Source: Actinoplanes solisilvae
GTDB taxonomy: Bacteria; Actinomycetota; Actinomycetes; Mycobacteriales; Micromonosporaceae
DNA length: 64,000 nucleotides
Direction of reading: 5' to 3'
NCBI RefSeq assembly: GCF_003999975.1
Contig: NZ_RJAC01000002.1
Coordinates: 744,001-808,000, forward strand
Shown here: piece after piece, positions 54,633-63,301 of the stretch
Layout: every line of letters begins with the position of its first letter
Position numbering within the stretch: the first letter of the stretch is position 1
Position numbers and translations under genes: made by a program
Notes under the pieces: generated by a model
What the model was told of the DNA's origin: nothing
Database searches by the model: none
What the model saw: the letters and a program-made list of their open reading frames with translations, nothing else

Positions 54633-56627
54633 GTGCCCACCTTTGACCTGGACACCGAACTCGCCGCCGAACGCACGCACCTCGCCGAGTCACGAGCCGC
54701 GCTGGCCCGCATGCGAGGTCGCGCCGAGGCCCTCTTCTCCACCGGCGACCGGGTCGCCGGTGACGCCTACACCGCCGAGCAGCTCGGACGGCACATGGCC
54801 CGCCGGGTCAAGGAACTTGCCGACGACCCCACCACCCCGCTCTTCTTCGGCCGCCTCGACATCGACGAGTCGGCCTACCACGTCGGCCGCCGGCACGTCA
54901 CCGACGACGCCGGGGAGCCGATGGTGCTCGACTGGCGCGCCCCGCTCTCCCGCTCGTTCTATCGGGCCAGCGTGCGCGACCCGCAGGGCGTCGCGACCCG
55001 CCGCCGGTTCGGCTTCGTCAAGGGCGAGCTGACCAGCTTCGAGGACGAACACCTCGACCGTGGCGAGGAACTGGGCACCAGCAGCCGCATCCTGACCGCC
55101 GAGATCGAGCGGCCGCGCGTCGGACCGATGCGCGACATCGTGGCGACGATCCAGCCCGAGCAGGACGAACTGGTGCGCGCCGAGATCACCGACTCGATCT
55201 GCGTACAGGGCGCGCCCGGCACCGGTAAGACCGCCGTCGGCCTGCACCGCGCCGCCTATCTGCTCTATCTGCACCGCGAGCGGCTGCGACGCTCCGGCGT
55301 GCTCATCGTGGGGCCCAACACGGCCTTCCTCTCGTACATCTCGGCTGTTCTGCCCGCCCTGGGCGAGGTCGAGGTGCAGCAGGCGACCGTGGACGAACTG
55401 GTCGGCCGGGCGCCGGTGCGCGCGACCGACAGCCCGGCCGCGGCCCTGATCAAGCACGACGTACGCATGGCCGAGGTGCTGCGCAAGGCGCTCTGGAGCA
55501 GGCTGGCCAAGCCGACCGAGCCGATCATGGTGTCGGACGGGTCGTACCGCTGGCGTATCGACGCGGAACCGCTGCGCCGCCTCGTCGACGAGGCACGGCG
55601 CGACGGACTGCCCTATGCGGTCGGCCGCGAGCGGGTGCGGGCCCGGGTGGTCGGCCTGCTGCAACGCCAGTCCGAATATCGCACCGGCAACTCACCGACC
55701 GACGGCTGGCTGCGCAAAATGAGCAAGGTCGCCCCGGTGACCGGGTTCCTCGACGCGGCGTGGCCCGCGGTGACACCCGAGGCGCTGGTGGCCGAGGTGC
55801 TGACCGACCCTCCGGCCGGGCTGCTCGACGACGAGGAGCGGGCGGCGATCCGCTGGGCCAAGCCGCCCCGCACGGTCAAGGCCGCGAAGTTCAGCGCGGC
55901 CGACCTGCTGCTCATCGACGAGGCCGCCGGGCTGCTCGAGCGCGAGGCGAGCTTCGGCCACGTGGTCGTCGACGAGGCACAGGACCTCTCCCCCATGCAG
56001 GCGCGCGCGATCGCCCGCCGGAGCGAGCACGGGTCGATCACCGTGCTCGGCGACCTCGCCCAGGCCACCTCGCCGTGGGCCGCCGCCGAATGGCGCTCGA
56101 CGCTCGAACATCTCGGCAAGCCGGAGGCCGCCGTGGTGCCGCTGACCATCGGCTTCCGCGTGCCCGCCTCGGTCGTCGCCCTGGCCAACCGCCTGCTGCC
56201 GGCGCTCGGCGTCGACGTGCCCGAGGCGGTCTCGCTGCGCCGCGACGGCGACCTGGCCCTGATCCCGGTGACCGACCCGTCCGATCTGGACGCCGAGACG
56301 CTGGCCGAAGTGACCGGGGCGCTGTCGCACGAGGGTTCGGTCGCGGTGATCGCGGCGGACACCGCGGTGGAACGACTGCGCGGGCATCTCACGGCGGCCG
56401 GCATCGACCACGCGACGCCCGACGACGTCGACTCCGAGGCACGAGTGACCGTGGTGCCGGCAACCCTGGTCAAAGGCCTCGAGTACGACCATGTGATCGT
56501 CCACGAGCCGGCCGACATCGCCACCGCCGAGCCGAAGGGCCTGAACCGCCTCTACGTCGTGCTGACCCGTGCCGTCTCGCGCCTCTCGGTCCTCCACGCG
56601 AAACCCCTGCCCGGGCCGCTCGGCTGA
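54633..56627 (+). CDS. helD: HelD-type superfamily 1 helicase (RNA polymerase recycling)
   Basis: The 664-residue UvrD-like ATPase matches the actinobacterial HelD group. Visible are an N-terminal coiled-coil (FDLDTELAAERTHLAESRAAL), the FFGRLDIDESAYHVGRRHV and DWRAPLSRSFYRA segments typical of HelD, Walker A VQGAPGTGKTAVGLHRAAYL (~190-209), VVVDEAQDLSPMQ, and the C-terminal TLVKGLEYDHVIVHEPADI. HelD proteins remove stalled RNA polymerase from DNA, and some actinobacterial members (HelR) protect against rifamycins. I saw no rifamycin-associated element upstream. GTG 54633 has GAGG 9 bp before it. Confidence 0.92.
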   Translation: MPTFDLDTELAAERTHLAESRAALARMRGRAEALFSTGDRVAGDAYTAEQLGRHMARRVKELADDPTTPLFFGRLDIDESAYHVGRRHVTDDAGEPMVLDWRAPLSRSFYRASVRDPQGVATRRRFGFVKGELTSFEDEHLDRGEELGTSSRILTAEIERPRVGPMRDIVATIQPEQDELVRAEITDSICVQGAPGTGKTAVGLHRAAYLLYLHRERLRRSGVLIVGPNTAFLSYISAVLPALGEVEVQQATVDELVGRAPVRATDSPAAALIKHDVRMAEVLRKALWSRLAKPTEPIMVSDGSYRWRIDAEPLRRLVDEARRDGLPYAVGRERVRARVVGLLQRQSEYRTGNSPTDGWLRKMSKVAPVTGFLDAAWPAVTPEALVAEVLTDPPAGLLDDEERAAIRWAKPPRTVKAAKFSAADLLLIDEAAGLLEREASFGHVVVDEAQDLSPMQARAIARRSEHGSITVLGDLAQATSPWAAAEWRSTLEHLGKPEAAVVPLTIGFRVPASVVALANRLLPALGVDVPEAVSLRRDGDLALIPVTDPSDLDAETLAEVTGALSHEGSVAVIAADTAVERLRGHLTAAGIDHATPDDVDSEARVTVVPATLVKGLEYDHVIVHEPADIATAEPKGLNRLYVVLTRAVSRLSVLHAKPLPGPLG

Positions 56628-56792
56628 CCGCGCTGTGCGCCGACCCGAACGCCGCAACTCGATCACCCGCCCATCCGCCTGACCAAAATCGATCGTTCGC
56701 TCATTCACTTGATCAAGCGGCCCTTCCATCCCGAACCCCCTCCCTCCCGGGGCAGGCAGACCATATGCCGCCGAGCCTGTCGACGCGTCGCG

Positions 56793-56861
56793 TTATCCAC
56801 AGGCTCGGCTCGCTGTCCACAGGCCCGGCTCGCTGTCCACAGGCCCGGCTCGCTGTCCACA
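56793..56861 (+). repeat. DnaA-box cluster with 20-bp tandem repeats
   Basis: A perfect TTATCCACA (56793-56801) is followed by three 20-bp tandem units (56801-56820, 56821-56840, 56841-56860; unit AGGCCCGGCTCGCTGTCCAC), each holding CTGTCCACA, one base off the actinobacterial DnaA consensus, at 56813, 56833 and 56853. The whole lies in a 290-bp non-coding gap. DnaA binding is inferred. Confidence 0.65.
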
Positions 56862-56869
56862 GGGCTGGC

Positions 56870-56916
56870 AACTTTGTGGCACAAAGTTCTTTGACTTTAT
56901 GCGGTAAAGTTCTTTG
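56870..56916 (+). promoter_or_regulatory. Palindromic operator array before the regulator-ABC operon
   Basis: AACTTTGTG/CACAAAGTT is a perfect 9-1-9 inverted repeat (56870-56888). It overlaps CAAAGTTCTTTG (56882-56893), which is matched by TAAAGTTCTTTG (56905-56916) 23 bp on, with CTTTA/TAAAG between. The last copy ends one base before the ATG at 56918. This AT-rich block stands out against the GC-rich surroundings and is a likely binding site for the winged-helix protein encoded second in the operon. Confidence 0.65.
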
Positions 56917-56917
56917 C

Positions 56918-57550
56918 ATGACCCCGATCGACGACGACGCCCCACCCGTCAACCCGGCCGAGTCACTCGCGCTGATCGCTCGCGAGCGGGCCAACCTCGG
57001 CCGCGAGCTCACGCCCGACCCCCGCCTGATGTTCTGGCCGTGGGGCTTCGCGTGGCTGGTCGGCTTCACGTTCTTCTTCCTGCGCTTCGGCCCCGACGGC
57101 CGGGTCATCGTCGACCTGCCCGCGTGGCTGCCGCTGCTGGTCCTGACCGCTCTGTTCATCGCCGCCGGCATCATCACCGGCGTCGCCGGCAGCAAGGTCA
57201 GCCGCCGCATCAAGGGCCCGAGCAACCGCCAGGGCCTGATGTACGGGTTGAGTTGGTCGATCGCCTTCACCGCGTTTTCCACCGTTTTCGCCCAGTTCAG
57301 CGGCGATCTGCCCGAGGCGCGGGCGGGCCTGCTCTGGGCCGGCGGCATGGTCGCGCTCACCGGCGCCCTGCACATGGCCGGGGGCGCTATCTGGGACGAC
57401 CGCAACCTCTTCGTCCTCGGCGCCTGGACGAGTGTCATCAACATCGTCGGCGTCATCGTCGGCCCGGGGTGGCACTCGCTGATCGTCGCGGTGGCCGGTG
57501 GCGGCGGCATGATCGTCGCCGGCCTGGTCGGGTGGATGCGGCTGCGATGA
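56918..57550 (+). CDS. Membrane protein, first gene of a regulator-ABC transporter operon
   Basis: The 210-residue protein has about six hydrophobic helices (FAWLVGFTFFFLRFG, WLPLLVLTALFIAAGIITGVAG, GLMYGLSWSIAFTAFSTVFA and three more). A soluble N-terminus contains ESLALIARERANLGRELTPDP, a pattern seen in actinobacterial membrane proteins next to winged-helix regulators. The function is unknown. It starts immediately after the operator array, and its stop overlaps the next start (ATGA). Confidence 0.8.
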   Translation: MTPIDDDAPPVNPAESLALIARERANLGRELTPDPRLMFWPWGFAWLVGFTFFFLRFGPDGRVIVDLPAWLPLLVLTALFIAAGIITGVAGSKVSRRIKGPSNRQGLMYGLSWSIAFTAFSTVFAQFSGDLPEARAGLLWAGGMVALTGALHMAGGAIWDDRNLFVLGAWTSVINIVGVIVGPGWHSLIVAVAGGGGMIVAGLVGWMRLR

Positions 57551-57873
57551 CCGACCAGAGCGAACCCGGCGTGACCGAGCTCGACCCCGTCATCCACGCC
57601 CAGGCCCGGCTGCGCGTCGTCTCCGCCCTCTCGGTGTTGCGCGACGACGACCGCATCACCTTCCCCCGCCTTCAGGAGTCGCTGCGCATGACCGCCGGCA
57701 ACCTCTCCGTCCACCTGCGCAAGCTCGAGGACGCGGGCTACGTCGAGGTCACCAAGACCCACCACGGCCGTACGCCCGCCACCCTGGTGCGGCTCACGCG
57801 GCGCGGCCGGCTCGCCTTCGACGACTACACCGCGGCGCTGCGCGCGCTGCTGAACCCGCAGGAGGAGTCATGA
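57547..57873 (+). CDS. Winged-helix transcriptional regulator (MarR/ArsR-like)
   Basis: The 108-residue protein has a single winged helix: LRVVSALSVLRDDDRITFPRL, recognition helix TAGNLSVHLRKLEDAGYVEV, wing KTHHGRTPATLVRLTRRG. It is the type of small regulator that represses its own operon. Both ends overlap neighbours by ATGA, so the four genes are co-translated. The operator array upstream is the likely target. Confidence 0.9.
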   Translation: MTDQSEPGVTELDPVIHAQARLRVVSALSVLRDDDRITFPRLQESLRMTAGNLSVHLRKLEDAGYVEVTKTHHGRTPATLVRLTRRGRLAFDDYTAALRALLNPQEES

Positions 57874-58748
57874 CCCTGGCCCGCGCCGTCGACGTGTCCC
57901 GCCACTATGGCGACAAGGTCGCTCTCGACCGGGTCTCGTTCGACGTCGAGGCCGGCGAGCTGGTCGGCCTGCTCGGTCCCAACGGCGCCGGCAAGAGCAC
58001 GCTGGTCAACCTGCTCACCGGTATCCGGCGCCCGACGTCGGGCCGGGTCGAGCTGCTGGGCGGCGACCCGCGGTTGGCGGCCAGCCGCCGCCTGCTCGGT
58101 GTGACTCCACAGGAGACGGGCGTGCCCGCCTCGCTGCGCGTCGGCGAGGTTGTCGATTTCGTGTCCGCCCACTACGACAATCCGCTGCCCCGGGGTGAGG
58201 TGCTCGAGCGATTCGGGCTCACCGACCTTGTACGACGCCAGACCGGCGGCCTGTCCGGCGGTGAGAAGAGGCGGGTGGCGGTCGCGCTCGCCTTCGTCGG
58301 CCGGCCTCGCATCGTGTTCCTCGACGAGCCGACCACCGGCCTCGACGTGCAGGCTCGCCGGCTGCTGTGGGACGGCATCCGTTCCTTCCACGCCGACGGT
58401 GGCACGGTCGTGCTGACCAGCCACTACCTGGAAGAGATCGAGGCATTGGCCCGGCGGGTGGTGGTGATCGGGGGTGGCCGGGTGCTCGCCGACGACACGG
58501 TCGAGGCCGTACGCGGTCTGGTCGCCGTCCGCCGGGTCAGCCTGACGGTGCGCGAGCCGTTGCCCGAATTGGCCGGCGTGACGGAGACCGAGCGCGACGG
58601 CGACCGCGTACACCTGCTGACCGCCGACGCCGACCGCCTCGTTCGCGACCTGGTGACGTACGGCATCGCCTTTGTTGATCTTGAAGTGCGCCCGACCTCG
58701 CTCGAAGAGGCCTTCCTCGCTCTGACCCGCCAACCGGCTCCCGCCTAG
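57870..58748 (+). CDS. ABC transporter ATP-binding protein
   Basis: The 292-residue protein has Walker A LLGPNGAGKSTLVNLL, Q-loop VTPQETGVP, signature GLSGGEKRRVAVA, Walker B RIVFLDEPTTGLD and H-loop VLTSHYLEE. It has the CcmA/drug-exporter (DrrA-like) layout with a C-terminal extension ending in DLEVRPTSLEEAFLALT. It works with the permease downstream; the substrate is unknown. Confidence 0.95.
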   Translation: MTLARAVDVSRHYGDKVALDRVSFDVEAGELVGLLGPNGAGKSTLVNLLTGIRRPTSGRVELLGGDPRLAASRRLLGVTPQETGVPASLRVGEVVDFVSAHYDNPLPRGEVLERFGLTDLVRRQTGGLSGGEKRRVAVALAFVGRPRIVFLDEPTTGLDVQARRLLWDGIRSFHADGGTVVLTSHYLEEIEALARRVVVIGGGRVLADDTVEAVRGLVAVRRVSLTVREPLPELAGVTETERDGDRVHLLTADADRLVRDLVTYGIAFVDLEVRPTSLEEAFLALTRQPAPA

Positions 58749-58757
58749 GAGGATCCG

Positions 58758-59498
58758 TTGTCGTCGCTCGCGCTCACCCACGCCCGTTTCCAGCTCCTCG
58801 AGACCTTCCGCATCCCGATCGCCGTCTTCGGCAGCGCGTTCTTCCCGTCGGCGGCCATGCTCGCCTTCGTCGTACCGTTCGTCGGTGACAACGCCGAGTA
58901 CGCGACCTACGCCACCGTTTCGATGATCACGTTCTCGGTGATGACGACCAACCTCTTCCAGCACGGCGTGGGCGTCTCGGAGGACCGGGCGCAACCCTGG
59001 GATCCGTACGTCCGCACTCTTCCCGCCGGAGCCCTGCCCCGCTTCGCCGGCCGCATCCTGGCCGGGCTGTGCCTGATGGCCGTCTCGCTCGTGCCCGTCG
59101 TGCTGATCGCCTGGCTGCTCACCGAGGCCACCACGACCCCGCTCGGCTTTGTGATCACCGCCGTGACGACCGCCGTCATCGCGGTGCCGTTCATCCTGAT
59201 GGGACTCGCCATCGGCTATTCGATGCCGCAGAAGGCGGCCGTCGTGGTGGCCCAGGTGCTGTTCTTCCCGCTCGCCTTCCTGGGCGGGCTGATGACCGGG
59301 CCGGGCATGGCGCCGGGCATCGTCGAAGATCTGGCACCCTATCTGCCGACCGGTGGCGCGGCCCGGCTCATGTGGGCCGCGGTCGGCGACTTCCCCTACG
59401 ACCCGGGCTCGATCATCACGCTCGTGGCCTGGACGATCGTGCTCGGAGCGCTCGCGGTATGGGCCTATCGGCGCGACGAGGGTCGGCGGTTCAGCTAG
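58758..59498 (+). CDS. ABC-2-type transporter permease
   Basis: The 246-residue protein has six membrane helices of the ABC-2 type, including a central AVVVAQVLFFPLAFLGGLMTGPGM and LTEATTTPLGFVITAVTTAV. TTG start 58758 is preceded by AGGAGG. It is the last gene of the operon. Confidence 0.9.
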   Translation: MSSLALTHARFQLLETFRIPIAVFGSAFFPSAAMLAFVVPFVGDNAEYATYATVSMITFSVMTTNLFQHGVGVSEDRAQPWDPYVRTLPAGALPRFAGRILAGLCLMAVSLVPVVLIAWLLTEATTTPLGFVITAVTTAVIAVPFILMGLAIGYSMPQKAAVVVAQVLFFPLAFLGGLMTGPGMAPGIVEDLAPYLPTGGAARLMWAAVGDFPYDPGSIITLVAWTIVLGALAVWAYRRDEGRRFS

Positions 59499-59548
59499 AA
59501 CAACGACACTTAAGCCTGTCCAAAGGTGCACGGTGCGACGATGCGGCC

Positions 59549-60304
59549 ATGACCCCATCGACACCCGGATCTCCTGCCTGGGTCGATCTCGGCACCGCCG
59601 ATCTCGAAGACGCGCAACGGTTCTACACCGCGCTGTTCGGGTGGACGGCGGAGGTTTCCGGCGATTACGTCACCTTCCTCCGAAACGGGCTGCCGGTGGC
59701 CGGCGCGGGCCCGCTCTACGGGGCGGGCCAGCCGACGGCGTGGAGCACCTACATCCGCACACGCGACGCCGACGAGGTCACCGCCCAGGTGGCCGCGGCC
59801 GGCGGAAAGGTGCTGGTGCCGCCGTTCGACGTGCAGGACCAGGGCCGCATGGCCGCGTTCCTCGACCCGGGCGGCGCACCTTTCAGCGTGTGGGAGCCGG
59901 GCACGATGCGCGGCGCGGAGCTCTTCGACGTGCCCGGTTCGGTCACGTGGAACGAGCTGAACACCCGCGACCTCGATGGCGCGATGGCGTTCTACCACGC
60001 GGTGTTCGGCTGGCAGTTCCGCAACAGCTCGATGTCAGGCGTGCCCTACGTGGTGGCTAAGGTGCGCGAGACGCCGGTCTGCGGCCTGCAGCAAATGCTC
60101 CCGCAGGACTGGCCGGACGATGTCACTCCGCATTGGATGGTCTATTTCGCGGTGCACGACTGCGACGACGCGGCCGAGCACACGCTGGCGTTGGGCGGTG
60201 TCGTCGTGCAACCGCCGACGACTCTCCCCATCGGACGCTACGCCCTGCTGGCCGACCCGCAAGGCGGCCTGTTCTCGGTGTTAGGAGCGAACGGGCACGA
60301 CTAG
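59549..60304 (+). CDS. Tandem VOC (glyoxalase/dioxygenase-like) protein
   Basis: The 251-residue protein has two VOC modules. The first starts PAWVDLGTADLEDAQRFYTALFGW and the second VTWNELNTRDLDGAMAFYHAVFGW. Such proteins are often annotated as glyoxalase or hydroxylase-like with unknown substrates. ATG 59549 begins the first module. Its end overlaps btuD by 24 bp in convergent orientation. Confidence 0.92.
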   Translation: MTPSTPGSPAWVDLGTADLEDAQRFYTALFGWTAEVSGDYVTFLRNGLPVAGAGPLYGAGQPTAWSTYIRTRDADEVTAQVAAAGGKVLVPPFDVQDQGRMAAFLDPGGAPFSVWEPGTMRGAELFDVPGSVTWNELNTRDLDGAMAFYHAVFGWQFRNSSMSGVPYVVAKVRETPVCGLQQMLPQDWPDDVTPHWMVYFAVHDCDDAAEHTLALGGVVVQPPTTLPIGRYALLADPQGGLFSVLGANGHD

Positions 60305-61057
60305 CGGGCCGTGCTCGCCCTCGATGACCCGCACCCGCACCCGGTAGTGCTTGGCCAGGTTCTCCTCGGTGAGCACCTCGCGGGCCGTCCCGGCGGCCAC
60401 GACCGTGCCCTCGGCGAGCAGAACGATCCGGTCGGCGTACTCCCCGGCCGTGGTCAGGTCGTGCATCGTCGTCAGCACGGTCAGCGCCCGCTCCTGGCGC
60501 AGCCGGTCGATGAGCTCGAGCACCTCCTGCTGGTGGCCGATGTCGAGCGCGCTGGTCGGCTCGTCGAGCAGCAGAACGCCGGCCCCTTGAGCGAGCGCCC
60601 GCGCCAGGAAGACACGCTGCCGCTCGCCGCCCGAGAGCGTCTCGAGCCGCCGATCGGCGAAGCGCGTCACGTCGAGCGACTCGAGGACCTCCTCGACGGC
60701 GGCGATGTCGGCCACCGATTCCCGCCCCAGAGGTGCGATATAGGGCGTACGGCCCAGGAGCGCGTAATCGAGCACGCGCATCGCCGACGGGACCGTGGGC
60801 GACTGGGTCACCGTGGCGATCGTCTTCGCCCGCTCGCGCCGGTGCAGGCGGTCGACCGGGGTCCCGTTCAGCTCGACCGTGCCGGCGAAGGGCAGCAGAC
60901 CGCCGATCGCCCGCAGCGCCGTGGACTTGCCCGCCCCGTTCGGCCCGATCACGGTGACCCACTCGCCCCGGGCCACGTCCAGATCGACGCCGTCCACGAT
61001 CAAGTTCCCGTCCAGGCGTACGCGGAGGGCTTGGACCCGAATGGCCAGGTCACTCAT
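60281..61057 (-). CDS. btuD: Vitamin B12 ABC transporter, ATP-binding protein
   Basis: The 258-residue FecE/BtuD-type ATPase has Walker A VIGPNGAGKSTALRAIGG, signature TLSGGERQRVFLARAL, Walker B LLLDEPTSALDIGHQ and H-loop TMHDL. The start overlaps the btuC stop (ATGA). The B12 specificity is inferred from the cobalamin riboswitch ahead of the operon; by sequence alone it could be a siderophore importer. Confidence 0.9.
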   Translation of the reverse strand: MSDLAIRVQALRVRLDGNLIVDGVDLDVARGEWVTVIGPNGAGKSTALRAIGGLLPFAGTVELNGTPVDRLHRRERAKTIATVTQSPTVPSAMRVLDYALLGRTPYIAPLGRESVADIAAVEEVLESLDVTRFADRRLETLSGGERQRVFLARALAQGAGVLLLDEPTSALDIGHQQEVLELIDRLRQERALTVLTTMHDLTTAGEYADRIVLLAEGTVVAAGTAREVLTEENLAKHYRVRVRVIEGEHGPLVVPVRS

Positions 61058-62139
61058 GACGAGACCGCCCGGCTGCGCCGCAGCACCACGATGAAGAACG
61101 GCGCGCCGAAGAAGGCCGTGATCACGCCGATCGGGATCTCGGCCTGGCCCCCGGCGGTGCGCGCGAACAGGTCGGCCAGGGCCAGGAAGGCGCCCCCGAA
61201 GAGCACCGACAGCGGCAGGATCGAGCGATAGCTAGGCCCGGCCAGCAGGCGCATGGTGTGCGGCACGATGATGCCGACGAACCCGATCAGGCCTGACACC
61301 GAGACCGCGGCCGCCGTGCCCAGCGAGGCCGCCACAATCAGCAGGTAGCGGCTGCGCTGCGGATGCAGACCCAGCCCGGTCGCCTCCTCGTCGCCGACGG
61401 TCAGCACGTCGAGTTCGCGCCGCTGGGACAGAACGATCACGGCGGTCAGGACGGCGTAGGGCAGCACGATCAGCACGTCGTGCCAGCCCGCCGTGGCAAG
61501 TCGGCCGAGCAGCCACGAATAGACCTCGCGCAGCGTCTCGACGTTGCGCTGCAGAAGGTAGGTCTGCCCGGCGGCCAGGAAAGCCGAGACCGCGACCCCG
61601 GCCAGGATCAGCGTGGCGGGCGAACGGTCGCGGCCCCCGGCCGCCCCGAGCAGCCAGGTCATCGCGACCGCGATCAGCGCCCCGGCGAACGCGGCGACCG
61701 GCACCCCGATCGGCAGGTCGGAGGTGACGTCGCCGACGGCCCCGGTGCGCAGCGAGATCACCGCGGTCACGCCGAGGCCCGCGCCGGCCGCGACGCCGAG
61801 CAGGTGCGGGTCGGCCAGCGGGTTGCGGAAGACCCCCTGATAGGCGGCGCCGGCCAGGGCGAGCAGCCCGCCCACGAGCAGGCCGAGCACCACCCGGGGC
61901 AGGCGCAGCTCGGTCAGGATCGCCACCTCGCGGGTGGTGAGGCCGCTGTGCAGGTGCACGCCGGGCAGCAGGTTGAGCAGCTCGATCGCGACCCCGCCGG
62001 GCGGCAGCGAGACCGACCCGAAGGCCAGCCCCGCGATCGCCGCGACCAGCACCGCGACGATGCCACCGGCCAGCCAGCCGGCGCGCAGACCGGCCGGCTT
62101 GACGACGCCCCGGGACCGTCCCCGGAGCGCCGCGGTCAT
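61054..62139 (-). CDS. btuC: Vitamin B12 ABC transporter, permease
   Basis: The 361-residue FecCD/BtuC-family permease has about ten helices. Family signatures are LPRVVLGLLVGGLLALAGAAYQGVFRNPLADPHLLG (region) and GLIGFVGIIVPHTMRLLAGPSYR. It overlaps btuF and btuD by ATGA at both ends. Confidence 0.93.
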   Translation of the reverse strand: MTAALRGRSRGVVKPAGLRAGWLAGGIVAVLVAAIAGLAFGSVSLPPGGVAIELLNLLPGVHLHSGLTTREVAILTELRLPRVVLGLLVGGLLALAGAAYQGVFRNPLADPHLLGVAAGAGLGVTAVISLRTGAVGDVTSDLPIGVPVAAFAGALIAVAMTWLLGAAGGRDRSPATLILAGVAVSAFLAAGQTYLLQRNVETLREVYSWLLGRLATAGWHDVLIVLPYAVLTAVIVLSQRRELDVLTVGDEEATGLGLHPQRSRYLLIVAASLGTAAAVSVSGLIGFVGIIVPHTMRLLAGPSYRSILPLSVLFGGAFLALADLFARTAGGQAEIPIGVITAFFGAPFFIVVLRRSRAVSS

Positions 62140-63065
62140 GAGGGGACCTTGGCCAAGGCGTCGGCGACCGAACGCACGAGGTCGACGGTGCGCGGGCCCC
62201 AGCGCGAGGCGATGTCGTCATCGAGGGGGTAGATCTGGCCGGTCTTGACCGCGGTGACGGTGCTCCAGCCCTTGCGCGCCGTGACGGTCTGCACCGACTG
62301 CTGGCAGCACTTCGTGTCGGCCAGGAAGACGGTGTCGGGGTTGGCCTTGACCAGCGCCTCCGCGGAGAGCTGCGGATAGCCGCCCTTGGATCCGTCCGCG
62401 TCGGCCGCGTCGGCCACGTTCTTCATGCCGAAGAGCGAGAAGATCGAACCCACGAACGTCTTCGAGGTGACCGTGTAGAGCGTCGGGTCGAGCTCGTAGT
62501 AGTAACTCAGCGGCGTGGTGCGGGCCGGCACGTCCTTGACGATCTTGTCGATGTCGGCCTTCATGCGGGTGCTCAGGGCCGTGGCCTCGTCCGCATGGCC
62601 GGTCAGCGTGCCCAGCTCGCCGATCTCTTTGTAGGTCCCGTCGAGGTCGGCTGCGGCCGGGACCAGGAGCACCGGGATCTTGAGGGCGCCGAGCTGCGAC
62701 ACGATCTTGTCGATGTCGTTGGAGAGCACCACCAGATCGGGGTCCTTGGCCGCGATCGCCTCGGCGTTCGGCTTGAAACCGGAGAGGTCGGTCTTGGGCG
62801 CGTCGGCCGGGTAGGTCGACTGGTCGTCGACCGCCGTGACCTGCGGCCCCGCCCCGATGGCGAAGAGCATCTCGGTGGCGGTCGCGCTGAGCGAGACGAT
62901 CTTCTCGGGCCGCTTGTCGAGCGTGAGATCACCGACGGTCGCCGGGAAGGCCGCGGCGCTCGCGCTCGACGGCGGCGAGCTCGACGGCTCGGTGCTGTCG
63001 CCGCAGGCACCGGCGATCATCAAGGTCGACACCGCGACGAGGGCGGTGAGCAGGCGAGGTCTCAT
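62136..63065 (-). CDS. btuF: Vitamin B12 ABC transporter, substrate-binding lipoprotein
   Basis: The 309-residue type III periplasmic-binding-fold lipoprotein has the signal MRPRLLTALVAVSTLMIAGAC with the lipid-modified Cys near residue 21, then a Ser/Pro linker. The family pattern EKIVSLSATATEMLFAIGAG and KDPDLVVLSNDIDKIVSQL follows. ATG 63065 has GGAGG upstream and lies about 95 bp after the conserved 3' part of a cobalamin riboswitch, which makes cobalamin or a precursor the likely ligand. Confidence 0.92.
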   Translation of the reverse strand: MRPRLLTALVAVSTLMIAGACGDSTEPSSSPPSSASAAAFPATVGDLTLDKRPEKIVSLSATATEMLFAIGAGPQVTAVDDQSTYPADAPKTDLSGFKPNAEAIAAKDPDLVVLSNDIDKIVSQLGALKIPVLLVPAAADLDGTYKEIGELGTLTGHADEATALSTRMKADIDKIVKDVPARTTPLSYYYELDPTLYTVTSKTFVGSIFSLFGMKNVADAADADGSKGGYPQLSAEALVKANPDTVFLADTKCCQQSVQTVTARKGWSTVTAVKTGQIYPLDDDIASRWGPRTVDLVRSVADALAKVPS

Positions 63066-63089
63066 GAGGTCCTCCGGTCGGCCGGGTGC

Positions 63090-63258
63090 GTTTGCTTCGC
63101 CGACGGGAGACCGCCCGCGAGGCGCCCCTCCCCGGGAGCGCTGGTTCGCGACCGCGCTCAGGCGACCTGGCTCGACCCATGACGGGCCACACAGTTGCGG
63201 GACAGCGCCGGGTTCACACCGGCTTCGCTGAGACGCGGTCCCCGTGACGCTATCCCAC
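63090..63258 (-). promoter_or_regulatory. Cobalamin riboswitch
   Basis: On the minus strand the leader contains GAAGCCGGTGTGAACCCGGC, then the B12-box core GCTGTCCCGCAACTGTG (about 63190-63206) and the 3' element GAGCCAGGTCGCCTG (about 63160-63174), the conserved signatures of the AdoCbl riboswitch in correct order and spacing. A GTCGGC/GCCGAC pairing next to the btuF GGAGG could hide the ribosome site when ligand is bound. The ends are approximate. Confidence 0.93.
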
Positions 63259-63301
63259 GCTCTGCGTGATCAACCGGCTGGTTCCGCCGGGTTGGCCTCG
63301 G

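Noticed and set aside
56801..56860. Possible CRISPR or integron attC repeats
   Set aside because: The units are directly abutting 20-mers with no spacers and no integrase; DnaA-box content explains them better.
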